Below are positions 50,641-58,757 of a stretch of 64,000 nt of DNA, one piece after another. The position numbers and the translations under genes are program-made. The notes under the pieces were generated by a model, which was not told the origin of the DNA, made no database searches, and worked only from the letters and a program-made list of their open reading frames with translations. The stretch comes from Frankia sp. AiPa1 (lineage in GTDB: Bacteria; Actinomycetota; Actinomycetes; Frankiales; Frankiaceae). The stretch spans positions 1-64,000 of the forward strand of contig NZ_JALKFZ020000181.1 in the NCBI RefSeq assembly GCF_023243075.1, read 5' to 3'. Position 1 is the first letter of the stretch. Each line of letters starts with the position of its first letter.

Positions 50641-50767
50641 CCTACGGCCACCCCCGGGCAGCCCGGCATGCCCGGGGCGCCCACTGTGGACAACGACGGT
50701 GGCCTCGTTACGATCCAGGGGATTTGTCGCTCGTGGTCCCCGTCCGGGCGAAGGAGAGGATCACGCC

Positions 50768-50947
50768 ATGTCCCCCGACGCACCGGCCCCGCGTGGCGCC
50801 TGCTGGTCCACGACCGCCAGAGCGACAATGACAATGGCTGCATCGTCGACAATGGCTGCATCGTCGGGTGGGTGGTGGCAGCCCGCCTGGCGGCAACCTG
50901 GGCTCGAACTACTGCGTCGTGCGGGGATCAGCAGCGCGGCTGGCTAG
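50768..50947 (+). CDS. Possible small protein of 59 residues
   Basis: A short frame with a good ribosome site (AAGGAGAGG, 9 bases before the ATG). The product is rich in Ala, Ser, Thr and Trp, with a duplicated TMAASS-type segment coded by an 18-base direct repeat (50830-50847 and 50848-50865). No family is recognised. It lies in an otherwise empty 340-base gap between recQ and hypE. The strong ribosome site favours it; the odd composition counts against it. Confidence 0.3.
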   Translation: MSPDAPAPRGACWSTTARATMTMAASSTMAASSGGWWQPAWRQPGLELLRRAGISSAAG

Positions 50948-50981
50948 GAAAGCAGCCGGCCAGGACGAGGGCCCGCGGCGG

Positions 50982-52043
50982 TCAGCAGATCCGGGGGAGG
51001 GCCTCGCCCAGGGGGCGGTCGATGACGCGGGTGCCGCCGAAGGCGGTACGGGCGACGACCACGCCGGGATGTTCCGCGGTGACCGTACCGATCAGGACGG
51101 AGTCGCGGCCGCCTGGATGGGCGCGCATGGCCTCGAGCACCGCGTCGGCCTCGGCGGCGGCGACGAACGCGACCATCCGGCCCTCGTTGGCGATGTGCAG
51201 CGGGTCGAGGCCGAGGAAGCCGCAGGCCGCCTCCACCGCGGGCCGCACGGGGATCGCGCTCTCGGTGAATCCGATGCCCACCCGGGCCGCCGCGGCGATC
51301 TCGCACAGGCTTGTCGCCAGACCGCCGCGGGTCGGATCGCGCAGTACGTGCACGCCGGAGCGCGTCGCCGCCAGCATGACGTCGACCAGCCCGTGCAGCG
51401 GCGCGGTGTCCGAACGTAGATCGCCGCCGAACGCCAGGCCCTCCCGGACACTGAGCACGGCGATTCCGTGGTCGCCGATCGGTCCGGACAGCAGGATCCG
51501 GTCACCCGGTCTGGCCCGGGCGGGCCGGATGTCGACTCCCGCCGGGACCAGGCCGATGCCGCTGGTGTTCACGTACAGGCCGTCGGCGAGCCCCCGTTCG
51601 ACGACCTTGGTATCCCCGGTGGCCACCCGGACGCCCACTTGCGCGGCAGCCCGTCCCATCGCCTGCGCCACTCGGCCGAGCAGCTCCAGCTCGAGCCCTT
51701 CCTCAAGGATGAACCCGGCGGACAGCGCGAGCGGCCGGGCTCCGCGGCAGGCCAGGTCGTTGACGGTGCCGTGCACGGCGAGCTCGCCGATGGAGCCGCC
51801 GGGGAAGAACAGCGGCCGGACCACATAGGAGTCGGTGGTGAAGGCCAGCCGGCCACCGCCGACCTCCAGCACCACCGCGTCCGCCAGTGGCTCCGATGGC
51901 TCCGACAGCTCCGATGGCTCCGGTGCGAAGGCCGGCAGGAACAGATGCTCGACGAGCTCGGCGGACAGGACCCCGCCGCCGCCATGACCCAGCACGACGC
52001 GGTCGTGACCGCGCAGCGGGGCGGGGCAGCTCCAGCCGGTCAC
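50982..52043 (-). CDS. hypE: Hydrogenase maturation protein HypE
   Basis: A 353-residue PurM-like ATPase ending PRIC, the conserved C-terminus whose Cys carries the thiocarboxamide turned into thiocyanate for the iron centre. Other motifs are GHGGGG near the start, TTDSYVVRPLFFPGGSIGELAVHGTVNDL (in two parts), GDTKVV and LRDPTRGGLAT. It dehydrates carbamoyl received from HypF and passes cyanide to HypC-HypD. It is the last gene of the leftward hydrogenase operon. Its GTG overlaps the hypD stop (GTGA). An inserted PSELSEPSEP repeat lies near residue 45. Confidence 0.95.
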   Translation of the reverse strand: MTGWSCPAPLRGHDRVVLGHGGGGVLSAELVEHLFLPAFAPEPSELSEPSEPLADAVVLEVGGGRLAFTTDSYVVRPLFFPGGSIGELAVHGTVNDLACRGARPLALSAGFILEEGLELELLGRVAQAMGRAAAQVGVRVATGDTKVVERGLADGLYVNTSGIGLVPAGVDIRPARARPGDRILLSGPIGDHGIAVLSVREGLAFGGDLRSDTAPLHGLVDVMLAATRSGVHVLRDPTRGGLATSLCEIAAAARVGIGFTESAIPVRPAVEAACGFLGLDPLHIANEGRMVAFVAAAEADAVLEAMRAHPGGRDSVLIGTVTAEHPGVVVARTAFGGTRVIDRPLGEALPRIC

Positions 52044-53176
52044 TCAGTCACCGTCCACTCGGTCAGGTCCACTCGGTCACGGTCCACCATGGCGAGCCGG
52101 CGATACTGGTAGTAGGCGGCGCAGGCGCCCTCCGCCGAGACCATGGTCGCGCCGAGCGGGCGGCGCGGCGTGCAGTCACCGCCGAACGCGGGACACTCGG
52201 GGGGCCGGATCCGGCCCTGCAACACCTCGCCGCTGCGGCAGTGCACCGACTCGGCGACGGTGAGCTCCGCGACGTCGAAGCGCCGCTCGGCGTCCAGATC
52301 CGCCCAGGCCGGGGCCAGCCGCCAGCCGGAGTCCGGGATCGTCCCGATCCCGCGCCAGGGGCGGTCACAGACGCTGAACACCTCGGCGAGCATGCGCCGG
52401 GCTGGCGGATTGCCCTCGGGGCGGACCGCCCGCGGGTAGGCGTTGACGAGCTCGGTGCGACCGGCCTCCAGCTGGGTGACGGCTTGGCGCACGCCCTCGA
52501 GCAGGTCCAGCGGTTCGAACCCGGTGACGACGACTGGGATGCGGTGCTCGGCGACGATCGGCTCGTACTGCTCGGTGCCCATCACCGTGCACACATGGCC
52601 GGCGGCGAGGAAGGCCGCGACCCGGTTGTCGGGCGCGGCGAGCACGGCCCGCATCGCGGGCGGGACGAGCACGTGGCTGACCAGCATCGTGAAGTTCGTC
52701 AGCCGCCGCCGGCGGGCGGTGACCGCGGCCATCGCGGCGGCCGGCGCGGTCGTCTCGAAGCCGACGGCGAAGAACACGACCTGCCGCTCGGGATGCGCCT
52801 CGGCGAGCGCGACCGCGTCCAGCGGCGAGTAGACCACCCGGACGTCGCCACCGTGGGCGCGCACCGTGAAAAGGTCGGCCGTACTGCCCGGTACGCGCAG
52901 CATGTCCCCGAACGAGCAGAGCACCACCTCGGGACGGGCGGCGATCGCCAACGCCCGGTCGATCATTTCCAGGGGAGTCACGCACACCGGGCAGCCCGGG
53001 CCGTGGATGAACTCGACCTGCTCGGTGAGCAGCTGGTCGAGCCCATACCGGATGATCGTGTGCGTCTGCCCGCCGCAGACCTCCATCAGCGTCCAGCGGC
53101 GGGTGGCGGTGTCGGCGATCGCGTCGACCAGCCGCACGGCCAGCTCCGGATCATGGAATTCGGTCAGATATCTCAC
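52040..53176 (-). CDS. hypD: Hydrogenase maturation protein HypD
   Basis: A 378-residue HypD. The Fe-binding cysteine is in MEVCGGQTHTI, the thiol pair in GPGCPVCVTP, and FFAVGFETTAPA is the typical central motif. The C-terminal cysteines (CRSGEVLQGRIRPPEC and FGGDCTP) bind the 4Fe-4S cluster. HypD with HypC is the scaffold on which Fe(CN)2CO is built. It starts at GTG 53176, overlapping the hypC stop, and its stop overlaps the hypE start, so hypC-D-E are translationally coupled. The length is normal. Confidence 0.96.
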   Translation of the reverse strand: MRYLTEFHDPELAVRLVDAIADTATRRWTLMEVCGGQTHTIIRYGLDQLLTEQVEFIHGPGCPVCVTPLEMIDRALAIAARPEVVLCSFGDMLRVPGSTADLFTVRAHGGDVRVVYSPLDAVALAEAHPERQVVFFAVGFETTAPAAAMAAVTARRRRLTNFTMLVSHVLVPPAMRAVLAAPDNRVAAFLAAGHVCTVMGTEQYEPIVAEHRIPVVVTGFEPLDLLEGVRQAVTQLEAGRTELVNAYPRAVRPEGNPPARRMLAEVFSVCDRPWRGIGTIPDSGWRLAPAWADLDAERRFDVAELTVAESVHCRSGEVLQGRIRPPECPAFGGDCTPRRPLGATMVSAEGACAAYYQYRRLAMVDRDRVDLTEWTVTE

Positions 53177-53418
53177 GTCCCGACCTCGGTCTCCAGGATG
53201 CCGAGCTCACGGAACGTCGTGAGCGTGCGGTGCGCGGCGGCCTCGTCGACGACGGTGAGGGCGAAGCCGGCATGAATGATCGTGTAGTCGCCGACGGCCG
53301 CGTCCGGCAGGTAGGCCAGGCACGCCGTGCGGGTGGCGCCGCCGAAGTCGATCAGCGCCATGCGGGTGCCACGGTCCTCCCAGATCTCGGTGATCCGACC
53401 CGGTATGCCCAGGCACAT
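53173..53418 (-). CDS. hypC: Hydrogenase maturation chaperone HypC
   Basis: An 81-residue HypC/HupF starting MCLGIPG, where Cys 2 binds the iron precursor, followed by VGDYTIIHAGFAL, the usual second motif. It carries the Fe(CN)2CO unit from HypD to the large subunit. The start is fixed by the family motif; GGAG lies a few bases upstream. It is 4 bases from the hypF stop and overlaps hypD. Confidence 0.95.
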   Translation of the reverse strand: MCLGIPGRITEIWEDRGTRMALIDFGGATRTACLAYLPDAAVGDYTIIHAGFALTVVDEAAAHRTLTTFRELGILETEVGT

Positions 53419-53422
53419 CGCG

Positions 53423-55849
53423 TCAGGCTCCTTTCTCGTGGGTACGGGGCCGCGCGCCGAGCGCCGTGACCACGGCCTGACCGAGTGCCAGCCCGCCGTC
53501 GCCCGGTGGCACTCGTTGCGGGACGAGAACGTCGAAGCCGCGGGCCGCCAGCCGGCTGTGGGCGGCCCGCAGCAACGTGACATTGGCGAACACGCCGCCG
53601 GTGAGGCCGATCAGCCCGACGCGATGCCGAGCGCGCACCCGCTCGGCGACGGCGCGCACCGCATCGGCCACGGCGATGTGGAATGCCCAGGCCAGCGCCC
53701 CCGGCGCGGCTCCGGTGCGCAGCCCGGCGATGATCCCGGCCAGCACCGGTGCCGGGTCGAGCACCCCGTCCACCAGCCGGAAACGAAGGCTGGGCGCGGT
53801 GCTGCCCGGCGCCGCTGGATGCGCGGCGGCGAGTCCTTCGAGTTCGAGGGCGGCCTGCGCCTCGTACGTGGTGCGCTGGCGGATGCCCAGCAGCGCGGCG
53901 ACGGCGTCGAACAATCGGCCCATGCTGCTGCTGGGCACACAGGCGACGCCGCGGTCCAGAAGCGTGCGCAGGGTGGTGAGTTCGCCGGCCGTGGCGGCCC
54001 GGACCGGGGCGAGATCCGCGTCCCAGGGCAGGCCGGCGGCAGCGAGATGCGCGAGTGCCACCCGGCCCGGGTGACGCACCGCGGTGTCCCCGCCCGGCAG
54101 CGGCACCGCGCGCAGATGCGCGATCCGCTCGGCGGCGCTGACCTCCGGGCCGACCAGCAGCGCCTCACCGCCCCAGACCGTGCCGTCCAGCCCATGGCCG
54201 GTGCCGTCGAACGCGAACCCGAGGATCCGTTCGCCGAGCCGCCCGTGTTCGGCGAGCAGCGCCGCCACATGCGCATGGTGATGCTGGACCAGTCGCGGTT
54301 CCGCGGAACCGCCCAGCCCGGAACCGCCCAGCGCCGCGGCCTGCCGCACCGCCCAGGCACGAGTGGTGTAGCCGGGATGCGGGTCGGCGGCGAGCAGCCG
54401 GTCCTCGGCGGCGGACGGCTCGGTGGCATACAGCGAGCACAGGTGCGCGGCGGCGCGTACGAAGGCGGTCAGCGCGGCGAGGCTGCCCAGGTCACCGACG
54501 TGCTGGCCGAGCACAGCCCGCCGTCCGATGGCCAGGCAGCTGGCGTTCTTGCCGTCGCCACCGACGGCCAGGACCTCTGGGACCGCCCGGGGCAGCTCCA
54601 CCGGCAGCGGTACGTGGCCGCGTGCCAGGCGCAGCGGGATCACCCGCTCGCCGTCGGCACGCACCACCGAGTCGTCGCAGGGGGCGAGGATCGGCCGGTC
54701 ATGGGCGAGCACGGCGTCGGCCAGCCCGACGAGCTGCCGGGATGCGTCGGCATCGTCGAAACAGATCGGTTCGCCGGACCGGTTGGCGCTGGTCAGCACG
54801 AGGACGTCCGGCGGCGGCGCACTGCCGGGATCGGCTCCCGGGACCGCCGCGAACAGCAGATGGTGCAGCGGTGTGTACGGCAGCATCACCCCGATGAGCC
54901 CCACCGCGGGCGCCACCCTGGACGCGATCTGAGGCAGGCCGCAGCCGCGCCGCGCGGCGAGCACGATCGGCGCGGCGGGGGAGCTCAGCAGCGCTGCCTC
55001 GGTCGCTGACAGCCGGGCGAACCGGCGCGCGGTCGCGAGGTCCCGGGCCATGACGGCGAACGGCCGGTCGGGGCGTCCCTTGCGGGCACGCAGCCGCCCC
55101 ACCGCCGCGTCGTCGCCCGCGGCGCAGGCCAGGTGATAGCCGCCGAGCCCCTTGACCGCGACGATCGCGCCGGCCGCGAGCGTCCGCTGGGCCGCGGCCA
55201 GCGCCGCGTCGGTTCCCAGGACCGGCTGCCCGTTCCCGGGCAGGTAGCGCACCCGGGGGCCGCAGTCGGGGCAGGAGATCGGCTCGGCGTGGAAGCGGCG
55301 GTCGCCGGGGTCGGCGTACTGCGCGGCGCACCGGGCGCACATCGGGAAGCGCGCCATCGTCGTCGCCGCCCGGTCGTACGGCAATGAGGTGATGATGGTG
55401 AACCGGGGGCCGCAGTTCGTGCACGTGATGAACGGGTGGCGGTGGCGCGGGTTGGCCGGGTCGAACAGTTCGCGCAGGCAGTCCGCGCACATGGCGGCGT
55501 CCGGCGGGACCTGGGTGGGCGGCCCGGCCGCGGCCCGGCTCGCCTCGATGCGGAACGCGGCGTCGGCGTCGGCGTCGGCCAAAGTCGGCGCAGGCGTGGT
55601 CGCGGTCGCGGGAAGCTCGGTGACGGTCATCCGGGTGACGCGGGCGAGCGGCGGGGCGGGGCAGGCCAGGCGGCGCAGGAACTCGGCGACGTCCGCGGCG
55701 GCGCCTTCGACCTCGGTGACGACCGAGACGGTGTCGTTGCCGACGAACCCCGTCAGACGCAGTTCGTGCGCCAGCCGGTGAACATGCGGACGAAAACCGA
55801 CGCCCTGCACCACGCCCTCGATGGCCACCCGGCGTCGTATCCGGGTCAC
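53423..55849 (-). CDS. hypF: Hydrogenase maturation carbamoyltransferase HypF
   Basis: An 808-residue HypF with four parts in order: acylphosphatase-like domain (GVVQGVGFRPHVHRLA), two zinc fingers (CADCLRELFDP with CTNCGPRFT, CARCAAQYAD with CPDCGP), a YrdC-like domain (VKGLGGYHLACAAGDDAAV) and the Kae1-like C-domain with VQHHHAHVAALLAEH. It makes carbamoyl-AMP and loads HypE. The GTG at 55849 overlaps the stop of the NHL gene. Just before VQHHHAH the protein has an added loop GGSGLGGSAEPRL; GSAEP is coded by the dispersed palindrome at 54295-54312. Confidence 0.95.
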   Translation of the reverse strand: MTRIRRRVAIEGVVQGVGFRPHVHRLAHELRLTGFVGNDTVSVVTEVEGAAADVAEFLRRLACPAPPLARVTRMTVTELPATATTPAPTLADADADAAFRIEASRAAAGPPTQVPPDAAMCADCLRELFDPANPRHRHPFITCTNCGPRFTIITSLPYDRAATTMARFPMCARCAAQYADPGDRRFHAEPISCPDCGPRVRYLPGNGQPVLGTDAALAAAQRTLAAGAIVAVKGLGGYHLACAAGDDAAVGRLRARKGRPDRPFAVMARDLATARRFARLSATEAALLSSPAAPIVLAARRGCGLPQIASRVAPAVGLIGVMLPYTPLHHLLFAAVPGADPGSAPPPDVLVLTSANRSGEPICFDDADASRQLVGLADAVLAHDRPILAPCDDSVVRADGERVIPLRLARGHVPLPVELPRAVPEVLAVGGDGKNASCLAIGRRAVLGQHVGDLGSLAALTAFVRAAAHLCSLYATEPSAAEDRLLAADPHPGYTTRAWAVRQAAALGGSGLGGSAEPRLVQHHHAHVAALLAEHGRLGERILGFAFDGTGHGLDGTVWGGEALLVGPEVSAAERIAHLRAVPLPGGDTAVRHPGRVALAHLAAAGLPWDADLAPVRAATAGELTTLRTLLDRGVACVPSSSMGRLFDAVAALLGIRQRTTYEAQAALELEGLAAAHPAAPGSTAPSLRFRLVDGVLDPAPVLAGIIAGLRTGAAPGALAWAFHIAVADAVRAVAERVRARHRVGLIGLTGGVFANVTLLRAAHSRLAARGFDVLVPQRVPPGDGGLALGQAVVTALGARPRTHEKGA
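54295..54312. repeat. 18-bp palindrome, dispersed-repeat copy 2, inside hypF
   Basis: This is identical to the copy at 4911-4928. It is in frame and encodes part of GSAEP in a loop of HypF. Confidence 0.8.
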
Positions 55850-56964
55850 GGCTGACGCTCCCAGAGGACGACTCGGTTGTTGCCCGAGTCGGCGATGGCG
55901 AGGTGCCCGCCGCGTGCCGAGAGCCCGTACGGCCAGCACAAGGTGTCGGCGCCGACCGCGGTCCAGCGGTTCTCCCCGGTGTCGGCGAATGTCGGCTGGC
56001 CGAGCACCGCGCTCGCCGGCGCGCCGCAATCGGCCGATGCGGCATCCCAGAGCAGGACGCGGTTGTTCGCCGTGTCGGCGACGGCGAGCAGCGCGCCGTC
56101 GCAGTCCGCGCCGTAGGGGAAGCGCAGCCGGTCCGGCCGGCCGGCGTCGTAGGGCGATTCGGCGCAGGTGGTCGTGTCGGGCTGGCCAAGCACGAGGTCA
56201 GCGTCGGTGTCGCCCCGTGCCGGCGGGGTCCAGCCGAGGACGCGGTGGTTGCCGGCGTCGGCGACGAACAGCCGGGTGCCGGTGCCGGCGATGGCATGCG
56301 GCCAGCGGAAGCTCCCGGGCCCGGGCCCGCCGCCGCGGTTGTCCGCCCGGGCGAACGGGTCGGGCTGGCCGAGCACCAGGTCGGGCGGTGTGTCCGGCGA
56401 GGTGGGCACACCGCCGGACCAGCCGAGCACGCGCCGGTTGCCGGTGTCGGCGACGTAGAACCGGCCGCCGACGAGCGCCACCCCGAACGGCCAGTTCAGC
56501 GAGGTCGGCCCGCATGGCCGGGCGCTGGTGCTCGTCGGGTCGGGCTGGCCGAGGACCAGGTCGGGCGCGGTGCCGTGGGCCGTCGGCACCTCGTCCCAGA
56601 CCAGCAGCCGGTGATGCCAGGCGTCGGCGACGACGAGCCGTCCGTCGCCGGTGACCAGCACGCCGGTGGGCAGGTGCAGTCCCCGCCGCGGGCCACGCCC
56701 ACCGGCCGCCGGGCCCTCACTGTACGGATCGGGTTGGCCGAGGACGACGTCGGCGGGCGTGCCGTCGAGCCGTGGGCGCTGCCGCCACAGGAGCACCCGG
56801 TGGTTGCCGGTGTCGGCGACGACGAGCAGGTTCTCGCCGAGCCAGACCCCGCGCGGCGCGTACATGCTGGTAAGCGACGGGTGCGCCGAGGGCAGCGCCA
56901 GCCCGCCCGGCGCTGGCGCGCCCAGGTGTACCCGGGGCAGCCAGGCCCCCGAGGTGAGGGCCAC
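55846..56964 (-). CDS. NHL-repeat beta-propeller protein of the hydrogenase operon
   Basis: A 372-residue protein of six NHL-type repeats, each with a form of VVADTGNHRVLLW followed by VLGQPD. They fold as a six-bladed propeller. No signal peptide is visible. It lies between the protease-TPR gene and hypF, 5 bases from the former and overlapping the latter by GTGA, so it belongs to the hydrogenase operon. Its role could be a scaffold for assembly or for electron transfer partners, but this is inference. Start is GTG 56964. Confidence 0.88.
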   Translation of the reverse strand: MALTSGAWLPRVHLGAPAPGGLALPSAHPSLTSMYAPRGVWLGENLLVVADTGNHRVLLWRQRPRLDGTPADVVLGQPDPYSEGPAAGGRGPRRGLHLPTGVLVTGDGRLVVADAWHHRLLVWDEVPTAHGTAPDLVLGQPDPTSTSARPCGPTSLNWPFGVALVGGRFYVADTGNRRVLGWSGGVPTSPDTPPDLVLGQPDPFARADNRGGGPGPGSFRWPHAIAGTGTRLFVADAGNHRVLGWTPPARGDTDADLVLGQPDTTTCAESPYDAGRPDRLRFPYGADCDGALLAVADTANNRVLLWDAASADCGAPASAVLGQPTFADTGENRWTAVGADTLCWPYGLSARGGHLAIADSGNNRVVLWERQP

Positions 56965-56969
56965 CGGGA

Positions 56970-58757
56970 TCAGGGCCGCGAGGCGCGGATCTCGGCGACC
57001 ATCAGGGCAAGCTCGTCGAGCAGGGCGCGCACGACCCGCGCCTCGTCGTCGGAACCGGCCCGCTCGAAGCTCGCCTGCGCCTCGCTCAGAGTGTTCGTCG
57101 CCTGCTCGACGGCGCCGAGATGGGCCAGTGCGTTGCCCTGGCCGGCGAGTGCCCGGGCCCGGCCGATCGGGTCGGTCCGCGGGTCGCGGGCGGCCACGAC
57201 CTGCGCGAACCGGCCGGCCGCCTCCACCAGATTCTCCCGGCGGTGCGCCGACGGCGCGTACACCAGGGCGTTGGCCAGGTTGAGCTGGGCGTTCGCCCAG
57301 CGCTGCGGATGTGTCTGCGGGGTGTACACGGTGAGCGCGGTGCGCAGCCCCCCGATGGCGACGCCGACGCGCAGCTGGTCGGACGCCTGTGTCATCGGCA
57401 TCGCGAGGTACGCGGTGGCCAGGTTCACCTGGGCCGCGGCGAACAGCTCCGGCGCCGAGTCGACGGTGACCAGCCGCAGCGCCGCCAGGTACTGCTCGAC
57501 GGCGGCCCGAAGCTGCTCCGGGTCATCCCCGGCTCGCTCCTGGTAGGCGGAACCCAGGGCCAGGCGCAGCTCGGCCCGGGCGACGACGAGGTCGGTCTTG
57601 TCCAGCGCGGCGCCGGCCGCGGCGAGGTCGGCGAGCACCGCGTCGGTCGGTCCCTCGAGGCCGTGGCGCAGGTCGGCGGCGGTGGACAGCAGCTGTGCGG
57701 CCAGGCCGGGGGCGACGGGCGTGGCCGCCTCCAGGGCGCGCGCGAGATGGCCCGCGGCCTGCTCGGGTGCCGCGCCGGCCATTGCCGCCGCCGCGTGTGC
57801 CGCGTGCACCAGCGCCGCGACCTCGCCGGTCTCCGTGCTGAGCTCCGGCGGTTCGGCGAGGGCGCCGCAGGAGAAGCGCACGACGTCGACCAGGACACCC
57901 AGGCGCGGTCCCAGGGCCGCGCGCAGGTCGGCCGGGTCCTCCACCGGCGGTCCCGCCGGACGCAGGACGAACCGGTTGTACCGGTCGACCGAGTCGTCGC
58001 CGTCCAGCAGGTCCGCGGCGGCGGCGATCTCGCCGCGGTAGGCGAGTTCCAGTGCCCGCAGCCGGGCGGGCCAGGCGGACGGGGTGCGGCCGGCGGCCAG
58101 GGTGTGGCGCAGCGCGGCGGTCTCGTCGTCGCGCCCGGGAATGAGCAGGTAACCGGCGGGCAGCGGGAACACGCCGACTGGCTGGGGCTGCTCGGCCGCG
58201 GCCGGGCCGTCAAGGATCAGGTCGTCGAGGATCATGGTGTGTACTCGCTCCAGGGATCGGCGCACGGCCGGGGTGAGGTCGGCACCGAGGTCGAGGCAGG
58301 CGGCCTCGACGAGGTAGACGACGATGTCCGTCGGGAAGTCGTCGCCGAGCAGCCAGCGGGCGAAGGCCAGCGCCTGGTCCCAGCGGACCGCGTGTGGCTG
58401 CGGCAGGGACGGCGGCTGGTCGCTCAGGGCGGCCAGCCGGTCGGCGGGCACCCGCACGACAGTGCCGGGTGCCGCGCCGGTACGGGCGGCGTCGACGATC
58501 AGCACCCGCCTCGCGCCCCGCATCGCGAACGCGGTGTCCAGACCTGCGGTGCCGCCGTCGACGAGTCGGACGCCGGCCGGGACACCCGTCTGCGCGAGCT
58601 GGCGGACGAGCAGCGGGCCCGCGCCATCATCGCCGCGCAGCGGGTTGCCGCAGCCGATCACCACGGCGTCGAAGGACGGTGGAGCGAAACCCGGCGGGTC
58701 CAGCGGGACTCGCAACGGTTCCGCGGAACCGCGTGGCAGGGGGTTCCGCGCGGTCAT
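56970..58757 (-). CDS. Hydrogenase maturation protease fused to a TPR-like region
   Basis: A 595-residue two-part protein. Residues 28-185 are a HyaD/HupD-type maturation endopeptidase: VIGCGNPLRGDDGAGP with the nickel-sensing acidic residues, a second Asp near 90 (VDAARTG) and His 122. It should cut the C-terminal peptide of the large subunit. Residues 215-590 are helical with TPR-like repeats (VNLATAYLAMPMTQASDQL, AQLNLANALVYAPSAHR and ARALAGQGNALAHLGAVEQA). Typical proteases of this family are only 150-200 residues. The ATG overlaps the large-subunit stop (ATGA). The N-terminal GSAEP is coded by the dispersed palindrome. Confidence 0.88.
   Translation of the reverse strand: MTARNPLPRGSAEPLRVPLDPPGFAPPSFDAVVIGCGNPLRGDDGAGPLLVRQLAQTGVPAGVRLVDGGTAGLDTAFAMRGARRVLIVDAARTGAAPGTVVRVPADRLAALSDQPPSLPQPHAVRWDQALAFARWLLGDDFPTDIVVYLVEAACLDLGADLTPAVRRSLERVHTMILDDLILDGPAAAEQPQPVGVFPLPAGYLLIPGRDDETAALRHTLAAGRTPSAWPARLRALELAYRGEIAAAADLLDGDDSVDRYNRFVLRPAGPPVEDPADLRAALGPRLGVLVDVVRFSCGALAEPPELSTETGEVAALVHAAHAAAAMAGAAPEQAAGHLARALEAATPVAPGLAAQLLSTAADLRHGLEGPTDAVLADLAAAGAALDKTDLVVARAELRLALGSAYQERAGDDPEQLRAAVEQYLAALRLVTVDSAPELFAAAQVNLATAYLAMPMTQASDQLRVGVAIGGLRTALTVYTPQTHPQRWANAQLNLANALVYAPSAHRRENLVEAAGRFAQVVAARDPRTDPIGRARALAGQGNALAHLGAVEQATNTLSEAQASFERAGSDDEARVVRALLDELALMVAEIRASRP
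58717..58730. repeat. 14-bp palindrome, dispersed-repeat copy 3
   Basis: GGTTCCGCGGAACC lies in the 5' end of the protease-TPR gene and encodes GSAEP, as in the hypF copy. A partial copy (GGTTCCGCG) follows about 10 bases later. Confidence 0.8.

Noticed and set aside
53327..55009. Long plus-strand frame across hypF
   Set aside because: Antisense to all HypF zinc-finger and C-domain motifs; no start signal.
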